A DNA stretch of 64,000 nt from [Phialemoniopsis] sp. UDSM-2020 (lineage: Eukaryota > Ascomycota > Sordariomycetes > Thyridiales > Thyridiaceae), in contig JAEILZ010000001.1 of assembly GCA_018873225.1 (NCBI GenBank), positions 7,192,001 to 7,256,000 of the forward strand. The letters are read 5' to 3'. Below, one piece after another: positions 1-12,306 of the stretch. The notes beneath the pieces were generated by a model, which saw only the letters and a program-made list of their open reading frames with translations, did not search any database and was not told the origin of the DNA. Numbering within the stretch: the stretch's first letter is position 1; the number at the start of each line of letters is the position of its first letter. The position numbers and the translations under genes are program-made.

Positions 1-1
1 G

Positions 2-580
2 ACCCACGCCGACGAGGCCGAGGCTTTTTCCCAGCGGGAAGCGGCCGAGGCCTACGACCGCTCGGCGGCGCAGATCCTCAAGCTGCGCGCGCACCGCGAG
101 GCGACGGCGCAGACGGTCAAGGACTGCCAGGCGGCGTGGGACGCCGACCACCGCGCCCGCGCCCGCGCCGAGCGCAAGCTCGAGGCGCAGTTCGTGGAGC
201 AGCTGTCGGCGGCCGTGCGGACCGACGAGGGCCGGGCGCGCGCCGACGCGGCGCTGCGGGCCTACATGCGGCGCAACGACGAGCGCATGGCGGCCTACGC
301 CCAGTGGCGCGCGTCCGAGGTCGACAAGGTGCGGCAGATGGCCGAGGAGGACCTGGCCGTGCGCGAGGAGGTGGCGGCCGTCGAGGCGGCGCGGGCGGCC
401 GAGGAGTCGATCGTCCGGGATAGGGAGCACCGCCGCCGGCAGGTCGCCGAGCGCAAGTGGGCCGAGCTCGTGGTGGAGGAGCGGACGCGGCTGCTCGACG
501 AGATGGAAACGGTGGAGAGGGAAAACGGCGGTGACTCGCTATCCGAGGATGATGGGTCAGATGTCGGAATTGCCCGGTGA
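2..580 (+). CDS. C-terminal part of a charged coiled-coil protein (5' truncated)
   Basis: The reading frame is open from the left edge to a TGA at 578-580, giving the last 192 residues of a protein that begins outside the window. The visible part is almost entirely Ala, Glu, Arg, Lys and Asp in heptad-like order, so a long alpha-helical coiled coil is expected. It ends in an acidic Ser/Asp-rich tail (SLSEDDGSDVGIAR). The DNA is extremely GC-rich at third positions until the stop and drops immediately after it, which supports this frame over the other open frames. No enzymatic motif is visible. A cytoskeletal, trafficking or F-BAR-like scaffold is possible, but the family cannot be named from this fragment. 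Confidence 0.7.
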   Translation, partial: THADEAEAFSQREAAEAYDRSAAQILKLRAHREATAQTVKDCQAAWDADHRARARAERKLEAQFVEQLSAAVRTDEGRARADAALRAYMRRNDERMAAYAQWRASEVDKVRQMAEEDLAVREEVAAVEAARAAEESIVRDREHRRRQVAERKWAELVVEERTRLLDEMETVERENGGDSLSEDDGSDVGIAR

Positions 581-1120
581 AAGGGGTCCTCGCCCCTATG
601 ATTATGAATTTTGCATATCGCGCATTGGGGAGGCTACCTGTTTGCATTTTGGTGTTGTACCTGGGAGTTTTGCAGCACATGTACATCGGCGTCAGCATAG
701 CAATATATATACCCAAGTTCTTCATTTCGGTTGAATCTTGCTTTTCATTTCATGACATGACAGAATCTACCCACACGACGCGTGGGGCGCAGGTGATCAA
801 GGAGTCGAAGCGCCGCATTCTGGAAAACCATCAGATATGTCAACGAATAACCCCGTCCTGCTAGGCGTTGCACTGAGCATCAACACTCTGGTGTACAGCC
901 TCAAGTGTGCACCTAACGCCGTTGCAATGTTGCTTGACTTCCTCTTCTTAAGTGTCTCCTCAGCATGGGCCATCTCCATGCCACCGCTTCCCGCCTCACA
1001 ATTCACTTTTTCTCAATTCCGGGTTCGTACCAGCCCGCCATAGCTTCTGGCTTTCTTGGATGTCGTAGCACTTCGGCCTCTATTCGTAGCTTAGGCGCGA
1101 TGTCGTTTGGGTGCTTGCGC
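581..1120. other. Convergent intergenic region, no gene seen
   Basis: These 540 bases separate the 3' ends of the coiled-coil gene and ERV29. Composition is AT-richer than the flanking exons. Only short open frames without recognisable content are present, so this is probably the two 3' UTRs. Confidence 0.6.
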
Positions 1121-2235
<1,115 letters not shown>

Positions 2236-5113
2236 TTCGATGGGAAATGGGATTGATTCTTTGCGTGAAAGCTTGGTGGGCGCGAGTAGTGACCGGCGCG
2301 AAGGGAGCAGACCTGCTGTTGCACGCTGAAAGGGAGAAAGGGCCTTCGGAAGCTCTTGGTGGCCGTTCGAGTTACGGGATAGGCGTAGCTGGGGAAACGT
2401 GGGATTGAACCAGCAAGACGGCGAAAGTAAGAGAGGACAAAGAGACCGAGACCGAGGAGATGGTGAGCTGTTGTGCAAGGAAAATGAGGGGGGCACGAGA
2501 GGCTGGGCTGGGGGCAAGTTATTGAATGCTGGCAACAACAAAAAAATGTGGATGTGGACGGCGGGTTTGGCAGTGATGTAGCTCGAGGCGTGTGAATTGA
2601 ACCACTGTGTCCTTAAGCCCAAATGCCCGGATGGAGGAGCTGGAGAACTACCTACAGCTACCTGCCCAGAGTTCCACCCGGTGCTACTGACAGTAGCCCG
2701 GTACCCCCTCGGCCCACCCAAAGATCACTAGAGGCCGAGGTCCCTCAGTAACAAACACACAAGACTCGAATGGTAATGTCATGGCTGCACGGACACCGCA
2801 AAGGTACATTCTACTCGGGAAGCTGTGACACTGGCGGCGGGGGGGGCCGGCAGGGGCACACAAGACCCACGACGAGTAACATTGAACCTGTTCAATCGAT
2901 GTTCCGGGGGCGATTGAAAACAGAACCCCAGCAAGGGATGAAGTAAAGTAACAAGCCACTTCCTTCCCTCTCAGCTCAGCGCCGAGTGTTGTCTTTCCCG
3001 TCTCGTCTTTGTCCATGGATTCAATACCTACCTATGTATGTATCTTCTCCCATCGTTCACTCGAGCATGATGACAACCCATTACAGATGACAGATACGAG
3101 CTGATGGACTGACTGAGCCACGCGCCATCGCATCGTCTGTCTCGTGCCATTACGTCACAAACCTATTTCGCCAGCCTGCCAGTCGCCCAGCCGATCACCG
3201 TAGCACACTCTACTGGTGTTGAACAGAGCCTCCATTTCTAGACTGCCCGCTTTCAAGGCCAAAACCATCAAACCAGAAACTGTCGGCACTGGATTCTGAC
3301 CTTTTTTTTGGCCCACTAGAAAGTCGTAGCACACTGCTTATTCCTTATCATAGCAGTAACTACTCAATGCACACATCTCTCAAGCTTGTAGGCCCTTCTC
3401 CCCTTCTTCAAGGAGTTGTGTTGCTCTGTGAACGATGTCACCCACTTGGTTCCAGGCACGGGACAGCGGCTGCGTTGACCCAGTAAACCCAACGCCGCTG
3501 AATACAGATGAGTTACACAAAACAGTTGAATGATGCTCTGGAAATGTCCCTACCTGCCAAGTGGGTGACAGATTAGTTGACGGTTTTCCTTCTCGACATA
3601 CCTCAATTCATAACTGATCACCAGGGGTTATGCCACTACCTAAGCGCATAAGGACCATTCAGTTTGTTAGTAATTCAGGTAGATATTGATTCAAAACCGT
3701 CAACCTTTCTGACATCCACTTGCCTGCCTACCTACGTCAATGCTTGGACTTGACACCCCCGTTGATCGACCCGAATAGACGCAGGCCCCAGTCATCCAGT
3801 CCCCTTGCTCACGCCCATGGCTTGGCGGCTAAGAATAGATTTCCAGACTCGCCATACCCACCGAGCATGCTCCTCCGTCCGGTGCCTTTCTCCGTACGCA
3901 AGCGCCGGCTAATCTCTCCGGCACATGCCAAATGAAGACACCACGTCTAGTCTTTCTTTGCTTTGCTGCAGATCTTCGCATGCACAGCGTCAGAGGACCA
4001 TGCGATGGTCAGACAGTCGATCGATAATAGCATCCGCCAAGGGGGGATCCGACAAGCGCCTTTGTGGCAACAACAGCAATCTCACAATGACCGGTAATGA
4101 AGCTGCACACGCGATGCAACCTCTTTCACCTTTGCGACTCAAATTGGCATGTCCCCTGTCGGTGAGCAGTGAGTACGCGCGGTAGCCAGCCTATCATCAT
4201 TGTTTGCCATTCTTCCTATTCACGATGCTTGGTGACGATCTGGCCCGAAATGGTTGTCCGTTGGGCATCCCATGATGAAATGGGTCGCCTATTCTTTGCC
4301 CCGGCGGTTCTGCAGGGCTGCTTTGTAGACATCTCGTGCTGAGAGAGTCTCGTTGCGAAAAGCCGATGCGAGTGTCTAGGATCTGGCCTGGCTTACATCG
4401 CTGAGGAGCCTAACGACCAGACCTTGCTCATCACTTAGACGAGCTACCTTTCATCTCAAATCTTTGTGAAAAAGGTAAGCTATCTGATACAAAGTTACTC
4501 AGGCCATTGCCGATGTCTTTTAAGGCGACAGTCTGCTACATCAAGTGTTGTTCATGAACGAAGTCGTCGAGGCCAATGGCTATAAACACATGTTGGGAGA
4601 TAGGTTTATTGCCTCTTAAATCAATTCAGTACTTCCTACAATTGATTCAACTAATTCGATGTTGGTTGATAAATAGTTTACTGGTATCAAGAGAATGAAG
4701 CCGAACGCAAGACCAATTCTATCTAATCCATACCTTCGGTGAAACACTACATACTTGTTTTTCAACTTCTTGTTTCCACGCTGTTGCGGTGCATGTCATT
4801 CAAATACCGCGGGTCTACATTAGACAAGAATTTACCCCCGGACGCCGGAACAATGCAGAGAAAACACACTCTTTGCCGTCGAGTTCGAGCAAACAAACAA
4901 CACACTATTTGGGCCCCGGCCTGTATGCATTCTCGGACCCCTGGCCCCACGACAGAACCCGATCGTTTCTGTAGCTCGGGAGTGGCGAGTTGCCCGGGTC
5001 CGTCGAGGCGGCCAACTCAACGGGAGGCGGGGGCGGTGATTGCGCCGGGCTACGATGATGCTGTTAGCAGAGAGTACTCGGGCAGAGCTCAAGGTCACAG
5101 AATGGATCACTCA
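2236..5113. other. 2.9-kb intergenic region, no gene seen
   Basis: Promoter side of ERV29 and 3' side of the cupredoxin gene. All six frames hold only ORFs under ~110 codons without family resemblance, apart from antisense shadows. There is no repeat array, tRNA-like fold or transposase remnant that I could see. The part from about 3.0 to 4.75 kb is AT-richer and low in long frames, as expected for upstream regulatory DNA. Confidence 0.5.
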
Positions 5114-6312
5114 CTAATACCCTCCCTGTCCTGTCTGCCCGCTCGCCATGGATTGAGCCATGCCGTGGTGCGGGTCGTACCCCGGGTGTCCGGGACTCAT
5201 GGGCGGCGGCGGGGTGCCCGAGTAGTGCGAGTGCAGCGGCGGGCTATGCGGTCCGGGTCCGTAGGGGTCGCGGACAGAGTGGTGCGGCTGCGAGTTGAAT
5301 GTCTCCTGGCCGGGGCTTCTCGGGTCGTACTTGTTCTCGGTCGTAGGGGTCACTGCGTACGAGTTCCTGTTATGCCTGTGCATGAAGCTGTCCAGGCGTT
5401 CCCGCCTGCCGCACAGATACAAGAGTGCGCCAGCTAGGATCAGCACGGCTGCTCCGCCGATGGCGATGCCGGCGATGGCGCCAGCGCTGAGCGATGAGCC
5501 GTGCGAATGAGACTCTGTTCCCGATCCCGAGCCCGAGCCAGTGGTAGACGACTGGGTCGGCTTTGTGCCCGACGTCTCGGACGGCAGCGGCTCGCCCGGG
5601 TTGAGCTGAAAGGTGGCGTTGGCGGCGAACTCTTTCTGAACCTTGAGCGTCGCATTTTCCCTCTGTACCGCAAACGTTAGCCAAATTTCCAATGCAAAGG
5701 ACACTGCGAATACCCACCTCGTTGATGACGCCCACCATGTTTTGCTCGAAACATGAGCCTGGAGCTGAGCAGTAGAAGAAGACGGGGTCGGTGTCGTTGA
5801 CCCGAACACGGTATTTTGGCCCCTGTAGGGTCGGGCGGTCAGAATGCGAACTTGCGAATGATTCGCAGGGCAGCAACTTACATCACCAGAGTAGACATGC
5901 GGGTTCTGGAATCCGGAAAAGAAGCCGGGTTGGCGGTTCACTCCTGAGAGCTCCCAGGGGATGCACGGTCTTTTGTAATCGGCGCGGACTACGGAATGGC
6001 CGCCCGGGTAGAAGTTGAATTCTAGGTACTCGTGTTAGTCCTGTGTATCCAGCGAGCCCTATAAATCGGTGTAACGGACCAATGGTGTCACCAACAGAGG
6101 CCTTGACATTGTCTGGTTCAAACTTGAAGCCATTCTAATGGTTGTATTAGTGCGATTGTCCGATATGCCACCTGTCAGTCCAAGTCTTAACATACCGCGC
6201 CAACGGCGATTGTATGGGTAGCGGCGGGTGTGCTGGAGGTGCCGCTGGCCGTCTGAGCAAGGGCGGTCGTCGCCGCCAGAGCGAGGCTGATAACGATCGA
6301 AAGTTGCGACAT
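5114..6312 (-). CDS. Secreted serine-rich cupredoxin-like protein with a C-terminal membrane anchor
   Basis: Five exons on the minus strand: 6312-6196, 6134-6080, 6021-5882, 5822-5718 and 5662-5114, encoding 321 residues. Residues 1-19 form a signal peptide ending in ALAQ. A cupredoxin-like domain follows at about 35-145, with the segments GFKFEPDNVKASVGDTI, FNFYPGGHSVVRADY and FFYCSAPGSCFEQNMVGVIN. A Ser/Thr/Gly-rich stalk (about 165-195) precedes a single hydrophobic helix (AGAIAGIAIGGAAVLILAGA). The ~110-residue cytosolic tail is rich in Pro, His, Ser and Tyr. This is the common fungal 'extracellular serine-rich' architecture. Potential copper ligands H66, C122 and M133 are present, but the second His is replaced (G126-S127-C128). 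The intron 2 donor is GTCCGT, less typical than the others. The function is unknown in the family; a cell-surface or wall-associated role is inferred. Confidence 0.88.
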
Positions 6313-8199
6313 CGCGATGGCTCTTCTTTTCGAGGCGTCTGCCGGACAAGACAGCAAACTGACTGCAAGAAGAAAAGAACGAAAGGAACACGGCGTGGGG
6401 AAGGAGCAGAGAAATGATGGGATGGGGGCTAGCCACCTCGCTGATATTAATCAGCCCTCTGCTGACAGGGTACGGACGACATGAAAGAAAGTGACCGCAC
6501 CAAGTCCGAGTTGGAGGGCAGGGCAGGCGGCGCCACCCTGCACGCTGGGCGGTAGGGATGTACGAAGTAGGATGGTGAGCTTGGATGGGTAGGACAGCCA
6601 AGTACGGCGGTGTTGCTGAAAGAGGGTGGGGAAACAAAGAAAGGCGTCCGTCCTTGCATTCATCGAATGCCGGACTCGGCCGCTGGGAGGGCAGATCGCA
6701 AGCATACTCACACACTTGGGGCCAGCTACCCTGGGAAGGCCGAGTTGGGGGCGGGCTCAGCCAACTGCAGAAACATGCAGGACGCGATGCAGACAAATGT
6801 GGAATCCAGGGAACATACGATACCGGCCGGTCGAAGGCGGCAGATCGCATCCCGTGAGAATGACATCTTGCTGCAAGGGCGGCACCACTCACAAGCAAAG
6901 AAGACATCGACAGCCTTGCCGTCTTTGTACGGACTACATAAAGAGAAGGTCGCCAACACTAGATCAGGTCTGACATCGTCCCTGCTCGACATGGCGACCC
7001 CATGATGATAGCCTCGCGGGATCAGCACTACATTTCTAGTGGTAACGTATCATCGAGCCTGACTGAAATCGACACACTCGTGTCGCCCGTCCATTGCTGT
7101 GCCTATATGCCTCACGCCAGCATTTTTCTGTCACGAAGGCCGCGAGGCTCTCGACCATTGCCCAAATGGTTCCACCGTGGTCGCGCAAGAACGTGGCCGT
7201 TCGTGGCCGGATCCATATTGCCGGGATGGCTAATTTGGCCCAAATATGCGACCGGGTCAGCGTACGGGTCGATATAGGCGTTCAAGAAGCGAGCTGGGCT
7301 TATCGCGCAGGCCAGAGCAGTCTCGTTTCTCTCATTGGGGGCTGAAAGGTGGCGCCTGGGTCCGAGGTCATGGTAGGGGTCAAGACAGTATCCATGCTAG
7401 GTCCTTGTTAAAGCAATCAATCAATCTCAATGTCGTCAACTGATACCTGAATTGATCGAACCGTGAGCCTGCAGCCTTAGGTACCTTTCTCTTGTCAGCA
7501 TGGCAGACCCGAAGCAAACAAAGAAACAAGACTTGTTAGACCAGGCTCGGCCTACCTAGCCCCATCCGGAGGTAGGGCTTGGAGTGACAAAACTTCATCA
7601 ACCCGTGCTTCCTGCCCGTGTAGATACGAGGACGGAGAATGTGTTGGCATGTGTCGTCTATCCAACTTTGATTCAATGCCCCCAGACGACAGATTATGGC
7701 AAGCATTCATCAATGAATCTAATTGCTGACACTTTCTCGACAAAGATGAGGTGCGAAGGGCGAAGTAAGATTTAGGTGCTGTCAGAGCGGGTCTCCGGGG
7801 AAGCCAATGCTCTTTGGGTCGTGAGCACTAGCCCGAACCGGCCTGGCTCTGAGCTTGATGGGACCTCACAAGGGTTGCACAGTGGGTGGGGGGGGAGGTA
7901 CCTACGGCAGAGGCGCTGTGGCTTTTTCATCCATGGCGTCAAGTGCCAGCACACCGACACAACAATCGCGCACCCATCCTTCGCTCGGACTCTGAGGCTG
8001 AAGGTTGTGATCGTCAGTGGAGACCCTTCAAGCCAATCTCTCCCATTGTTTAATTTTGGAAGCCAAATGTGATGTCCTGACCGAAGAGCTTTCTATTGAG
8101 TCTGTTCTTTGGGGTATCATGAGAAAAGGAAATGAATAACTGTACATACACGCCGTATAAGTCACGACATGTTCTGCCCTAGATCTAGGGAGATCGGCA
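6313..8199. other. 1.9-kb intergenic region, no gene seen
   Basis: Lies between the start of the cupredoxin gene and the stop of ALG6. Only scattered ORFs under ~130 codons with no recognisable domain were found, several overlapping each other in different frames at 6.45-7.0 kb. It presumably contains the cupredoxin promoter and the ALG6 3' UTR. Confidence 0.5.
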
Positions 8200-10016
8200 T
8201 CACTGCGTCTTGGCCTTCTCCTTGTGGCCACCCAACCAGGACCTCGGGATGATCTCGATATCCAGCACCAGCCGCCACAAGCACCAGAGGTAGCAGAGGC
8301 AGAAGCCGGCGGCACCAATGCCGACATTCAGCACCACCCACAGATCGGGCTTGTCCATGGGCGGCGTCACAAACAGCTCCAGAACGTGCCACAGCATCAT
8401 GGCCAAGTAGAAAACACCGTGCACCAACGCCGTCACGACGGACCCAAAGGATCCATCGTTGCCCTGCAGATATACGCTAAAAGATGCGGGAGGGAGGCCC
8501 AAGAGATATGCCCATAGAAGAGTGAGCACGGTGTAAGGCACCCGCAGGTCCACTCGCTGCAGCAGGGGAAACATGGTCCAGCAGCCCAAAAGGTTGGCGA
8601 AGCCGACCCAGATGCGAACATCTCGGCCTAGGCCGTTCCTGCCCGCGAGCAGTAGGGTCATGGGCATCAGCGGGAGAAGCACGCTCTTCTCGTGGACCTG
8701 GTAGCTGAAGAGGAAAAAGCCCCAGGCCGTCGTCGCAAACGCCAGCGGCAGCAGGTTCTTTCGAGGCCGGAGGAAGAGGACCAGATTCGGTGGGACGATG
8801 GAGGCCAGTGTCGCTAACAGAGAGACTCTTTGCAAGAGCTCGGGTGAGTACTTCCTAAGCTTGATCACCACGTTGGCAGCGCACCAAAAGTTGGCAACCT
8901 TGTCCTCGAACAGGCCTCGAGCGAAAGGGAAGACGCGGTGAACCATCTGCACCATTTGTTCGACGAGGGGATAGTAGAAGGTGCCCGTGTCCAGATAGTC
9001 GACCAGCTGCGGGAAGAGAGGCAGTGGCGGCGGAGGGCCATCCCAGTCCGGCCGAGCGTCGATGCCTCGCTGAGCGTCATAGAGCACGCCTGCGATCAGT
9101 GGCAGGACTAGGATGGCAAAGGAAACGACCGTGACGGCGGCTATACCCAAGAGCCGCGAAATGTTGATGGGAAATGTGCAGCTGCCGAGCAGGTAGGCAA
9201 ACACCGAAAAGGCGTAGTAGAGGGCCATCTGCTTAAAGCCCAGGGCGGCGACGAAGAAGACTGCGGCCCACAGATACCTCTCGGCCAGCATGCTAGACAT
9301 GCTGGCCAGGACGAAGCCCAGCATAACCGTGTTGTACTGGAAATGAACGTGGTCGATCAGGATCGTGGCAGGCTGCATGAGTATAGCCACCAGGGCAACG
9401 GCCGACGACCACGTGGCCACGCCGCTAAACCTGCTGAATCTCCGGACAAACACCACCGCGGCAGGGATGTAGATGAGGTATTCTGAGACGATGACTGTGC
9501 CGCGCATAAAGATCTTGAGCGTCGGGTCCGCAGAGCCCCGCGAGCTGAAGAGGGCGAACCATGAAGGGTCGATGAGCGATCCAAGTTTGCCACAGAGCCA
9601 GCTGTGGTACGCCGTCAAGGGAGGATAGTCTAGACCCCACCACTCTAGGTCATGGAAGTACCACTGGGAGATCGGGAGCTGCGTCGTGATCTCCATCCAG
9701 TGCCTCTGGGCCTCGTAGTCGCCGTACATGGGAGGTTTTTGAAAGCCTGCGGGATCGCAACATTAATACAAGCCTCTGCTGCCAAGCGGCGCAATGTTTT
9801 CTCACCCGAGTAGCCCCAGAAGCCTGCTGCCCACCTGAAAAGGCCCACGAACATGAGAATCAGAGGTAGGAGCTCCCATTGCGACACAGAAGCCCTGGCT
9901 GGCCAGAGAAACGCAGCTAGCGGGAAGGCAGGAGCTCGCACGAGGGCTTCCGCCTTGGTGAGGTGCTCCGGATTCTTGCCCTTGCGCCTGGGCTTGTGGG
10001 ATGAAGGACCAGCCAT
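8200..10016 (-). CDS. ALG6: Dol-P-Glc:Man9GlcNAc2-PP-Dol alpha-1,3-glucosyltransferase (ALG6)
   Basis: Two exons, 10016-9806 and 9746-8200, encoding 585 residues. The GTGAGA donor and GCAG acceptor join the frame across SGFQKPPMYGDYEAQRHW. ALG6 adds the first glucose to the lipid-linked oligosaccharide in the ER lumen, using dolichyl-phosphate glucose. After a short basic cytosolic N-terminus and a first membrane helix comes the luminal loop GDYEAQRHWMEIT with D80, the acidic residue of the loop proposed to be catalytic in this GT-C family. The family signature LEWWGLDYPPLTAYHS follows. Many further membrane helices run to the C-terminus, including HFQYNTVMLGFVL and FKQMALYYA. These segments fit ALG6 better than its paralogue ALG8. 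It is divergent from palC with 454 bp between the start codons. Confidence 0.95.
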
Positions 10017-10470
10017 CGACGAGTCTGTCGGGGTTGAAACGAATGGACGGGTGTGTGATGCGGTTGAGATGGGTGGGAGAGCCGGTTCGCGAGATCAATT
10101 GATTTAATGTTTGGTCAATTGCTAGCTGTCGTTTCGGATCGGAGATTCGAGCGGCCGGACCCCTAGACGCGTGCCTGACAGGGGCTTGTAGTGGGGAACT
10201 GACCCAGACCACGGCCTGTGATGTCAATATTCACAGAGCCGCCTAGGCCCTGTAGCGGGGTGGCCCCCTGTGCACCACAGTCGAGCTGTCCAATAGTACA
10301 CAGGTTGTCTCATGATGCACATCTCAATCCAATGCCCAGACGGGTAGCCCGAACAATGACACAAGTGCCAAGCCAAGAGCACGTACATCTCCAGAATCCC
10401 ATGGAGGCAAAGCCTAACTATTGCAAGAATATAATTATGATACACCTGCACACTATTGCCCATTGACACG
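10017..10470. other. Shared divergent promoter of ALG6 and palC
   Basis: A 454-bp spacer between two start codons in opposite orientation, so it must hold both core promoters. It contains no credible ORF. Near the palC side it carries overlapping PacC-type hexamers, annotated separately. Confidence 0.6.
10367..10377 (+). promoter_or_regulatory. Two overlapping GCCAAG hexamers (PacC-type consensus) upstream of palC
   Basis: GCCAAG occurs at 10367-10372 and again at 10372-10377, sharing one G, 94-99 bases upstream of the palC ATG. The known binding core of the pH-responsive factor PacC/Rim101 is GCCARG. Position in the promoter of a pH-signalling gene makes feedback control plausible, but a 6-bp motif occurs often by chance. 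Confidence 0.35.
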
Positions 10471-11955
10471 ATGCCGTTTCCCTTTGTCCTGCCAACCACA
10501 TCGGCTTTCTCCTACTCATCCAGCTTCACATGTGAGAGCCATCCCTCACTACCCCTCAACGCCAGCACCTATCGCGGCGTTGTGCGGGACACGCTCAAGA
10601 AGCACAAACGCCTACCGCCCGCATCGCAAGCGCCCAATTTATCACTGGTAATCTCCAGCCTCACCAGCTACCTCCCATACCTCTCCGCAGTCGAGCTTGG
10701 CCAGGCCCAGAAGCTGCTCCACGGCGAGCGCATCCATGTCACGGCCAAGTCGCCCCCGGCCATAGAGTGGCGGCCCACGCTCTCGGAGGGCGCCGTGCCG
10801 GGCAAGGAGGCCGCGCGTTGCAAGGTGCAGTCCCTGGAGCACGAGCTCTTCTTCGTCCTCTCGTCCCTGGCCAACGCCTACACCCTGCAGGCCCGAGCCG
10901 CCCTGCAGCCCCTGCACGTCACCTCGGTCGCGCCCCTCGGCAGCCAGCAGCGCCTCGGCGCCGTCACCACGGCCACCAAGCACCTGCTCGATGCGGCGTC
11001 CATCTACGACCACCTGGCCGCGCTGTCGGAGCACTCGGCGCGGGCCCCGCCGTGCGCGGACATCAGCGCCGCCACCGTCCGGGCGCAGCGCGAGTTGGCG
11101 CTCGCCGAGGCGACCCTCCTTGCCGTCCTCAAGGACGATCCGTACCCGGCTATCGCAGCTCAGGACCGCAACAAGAACGACATGGAGTGGATGTTCAAGG
11201 CGCCCGACATCCCCAAGGTGCGGGCGCACCTCTTTGCCCGCCTGTGCCTCGCAGCCTCGGAGCACGCAGCGCAGGCGTATTCGCTGTGCCAGGGCAGTGG
11301 CCGGGGCAGCGGCAAGGTCAGCGACACGTTCGTCAAGTACCTAGAAGATCTGAGGCGGACCAGCCGGGCCAAGGCGTGTCGGTTCTTTGGCATCGATGCC
11401 GAGCTGGGTGGGCAGACCGGCAACGCGATCGGGTGGCTCCACGCCGCGCTGCAAGAACTCGGCGTGGAGAAGGAGCAAAAGAAGGGCGGGCTGGGTTTTA
11501 GCAAGCTACGAAAGGAGTGGTCCGAGAAGAGAGAGGACCGCAAGGTCGAGAAGGGGTCAAACTGGGGCTCGGACGGTGGGAAGCTTGAGGAGACGCGGGT
11601 GATTGAGATGCTGGAGGCAAAGTGGACAAAGCAAAACGACACGGTAAGCGTGCAATTTGCATTCTGCAACCAATTGTTCCTTGTTAACGGCCTCTAGATG
11701 AATACGCAACTCGTCCCATCTCCCGGCGCACTCTTGGCACAGATGCCGTCAGGGCGTGAAATTCATTCCGTCAAGACATTCGAGGTTCCGGCCCTCGACG
11801 CGTCCGTCTTGGATGCCATGCGGGCGCCTCCGCAAGAAGCAGACGACTACGGCCTCGCCGAGAGCTCCGAAGATGAAAGTCAGCACGTCACATCGGGACC
11901 AGGGCAGTTCCCGGGCACGAAAGATGATTACGAGGGGAAAAGTGCATATTACTAG
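10471..11955 (+). CDS. palC: pH-response regulator PalC (BRO1-domain protein)
   Basis: Two exons, 10471-11643 and 11698-11955, encoding 476 residues. The 54-nt intron has GTAAGC and CTAG ends and a TTAAC-like branch site. The protein starts [17 protein letters not shown] and continues [20 protein letters not shown], which I recognise as the N-terminus of fungal PalC. A BRO1-like helical domain covers roughly residues 20-390. A short acidic tail ([10 protein letters not shown]) lies near the C-terminus. PalC is recruited with ESCRT-III/Vps32 to the plasma-membrane pH-sensing complex (PalH/PalI/PalF) and is needed for PalB-dependent activation of PacC at alkaline pH. An in-frame TTG lies upstream, but the first ATG is 10471. 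The gene converges on the Zn2Cys6 gene. Confidence 0.92.
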
Positions 11956-12306
11956 CCAATACCTACGCTTGAACACATACCCATCTCGGTCCCCTAGGAG
12001 AGTGTGGATGTAGAACCCCATATCGTTGCACAGCCCGTCCCACGTGCAGAAAGACCAAACAAAAACACCAACTCCGAGTCACACCAGGCGTGGTACATTC
12101 CGGTACCCCAGCCCAAACGCCCGTGCCGAATCCAGAAATGTCCCTGCCCCCTACCTGCTGTGCGTTGACAGCTCTCCAGTCGCTTTTGTAAATTCAGTAG
12201 GGTATCAATGATGAGGATCGCCTCGTTGCTTCCAAAAAGATCAAGTCATAGCAGTCGTCTCAGGTGCGTTCCTGCGTCTGAGAAAATGAAACTTGGCCGT
12301 GCCACG
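11956..12306. other. Convergent spacer between palC and the Zn2Cys6 gene
   Basis: About 350 bases joining two 3' ends, with no coding signal beyond short chance ORFs. Probably both 3' UTRs. Confidence 0.55.

Noticed and set aside
6447..7028. Cluster of overlapping ORFs of 70-131 codons on both strands
   Set aside because: They contradict each other in frame and strand, none has a recognisable domain, and splice signals that would join them were not found.
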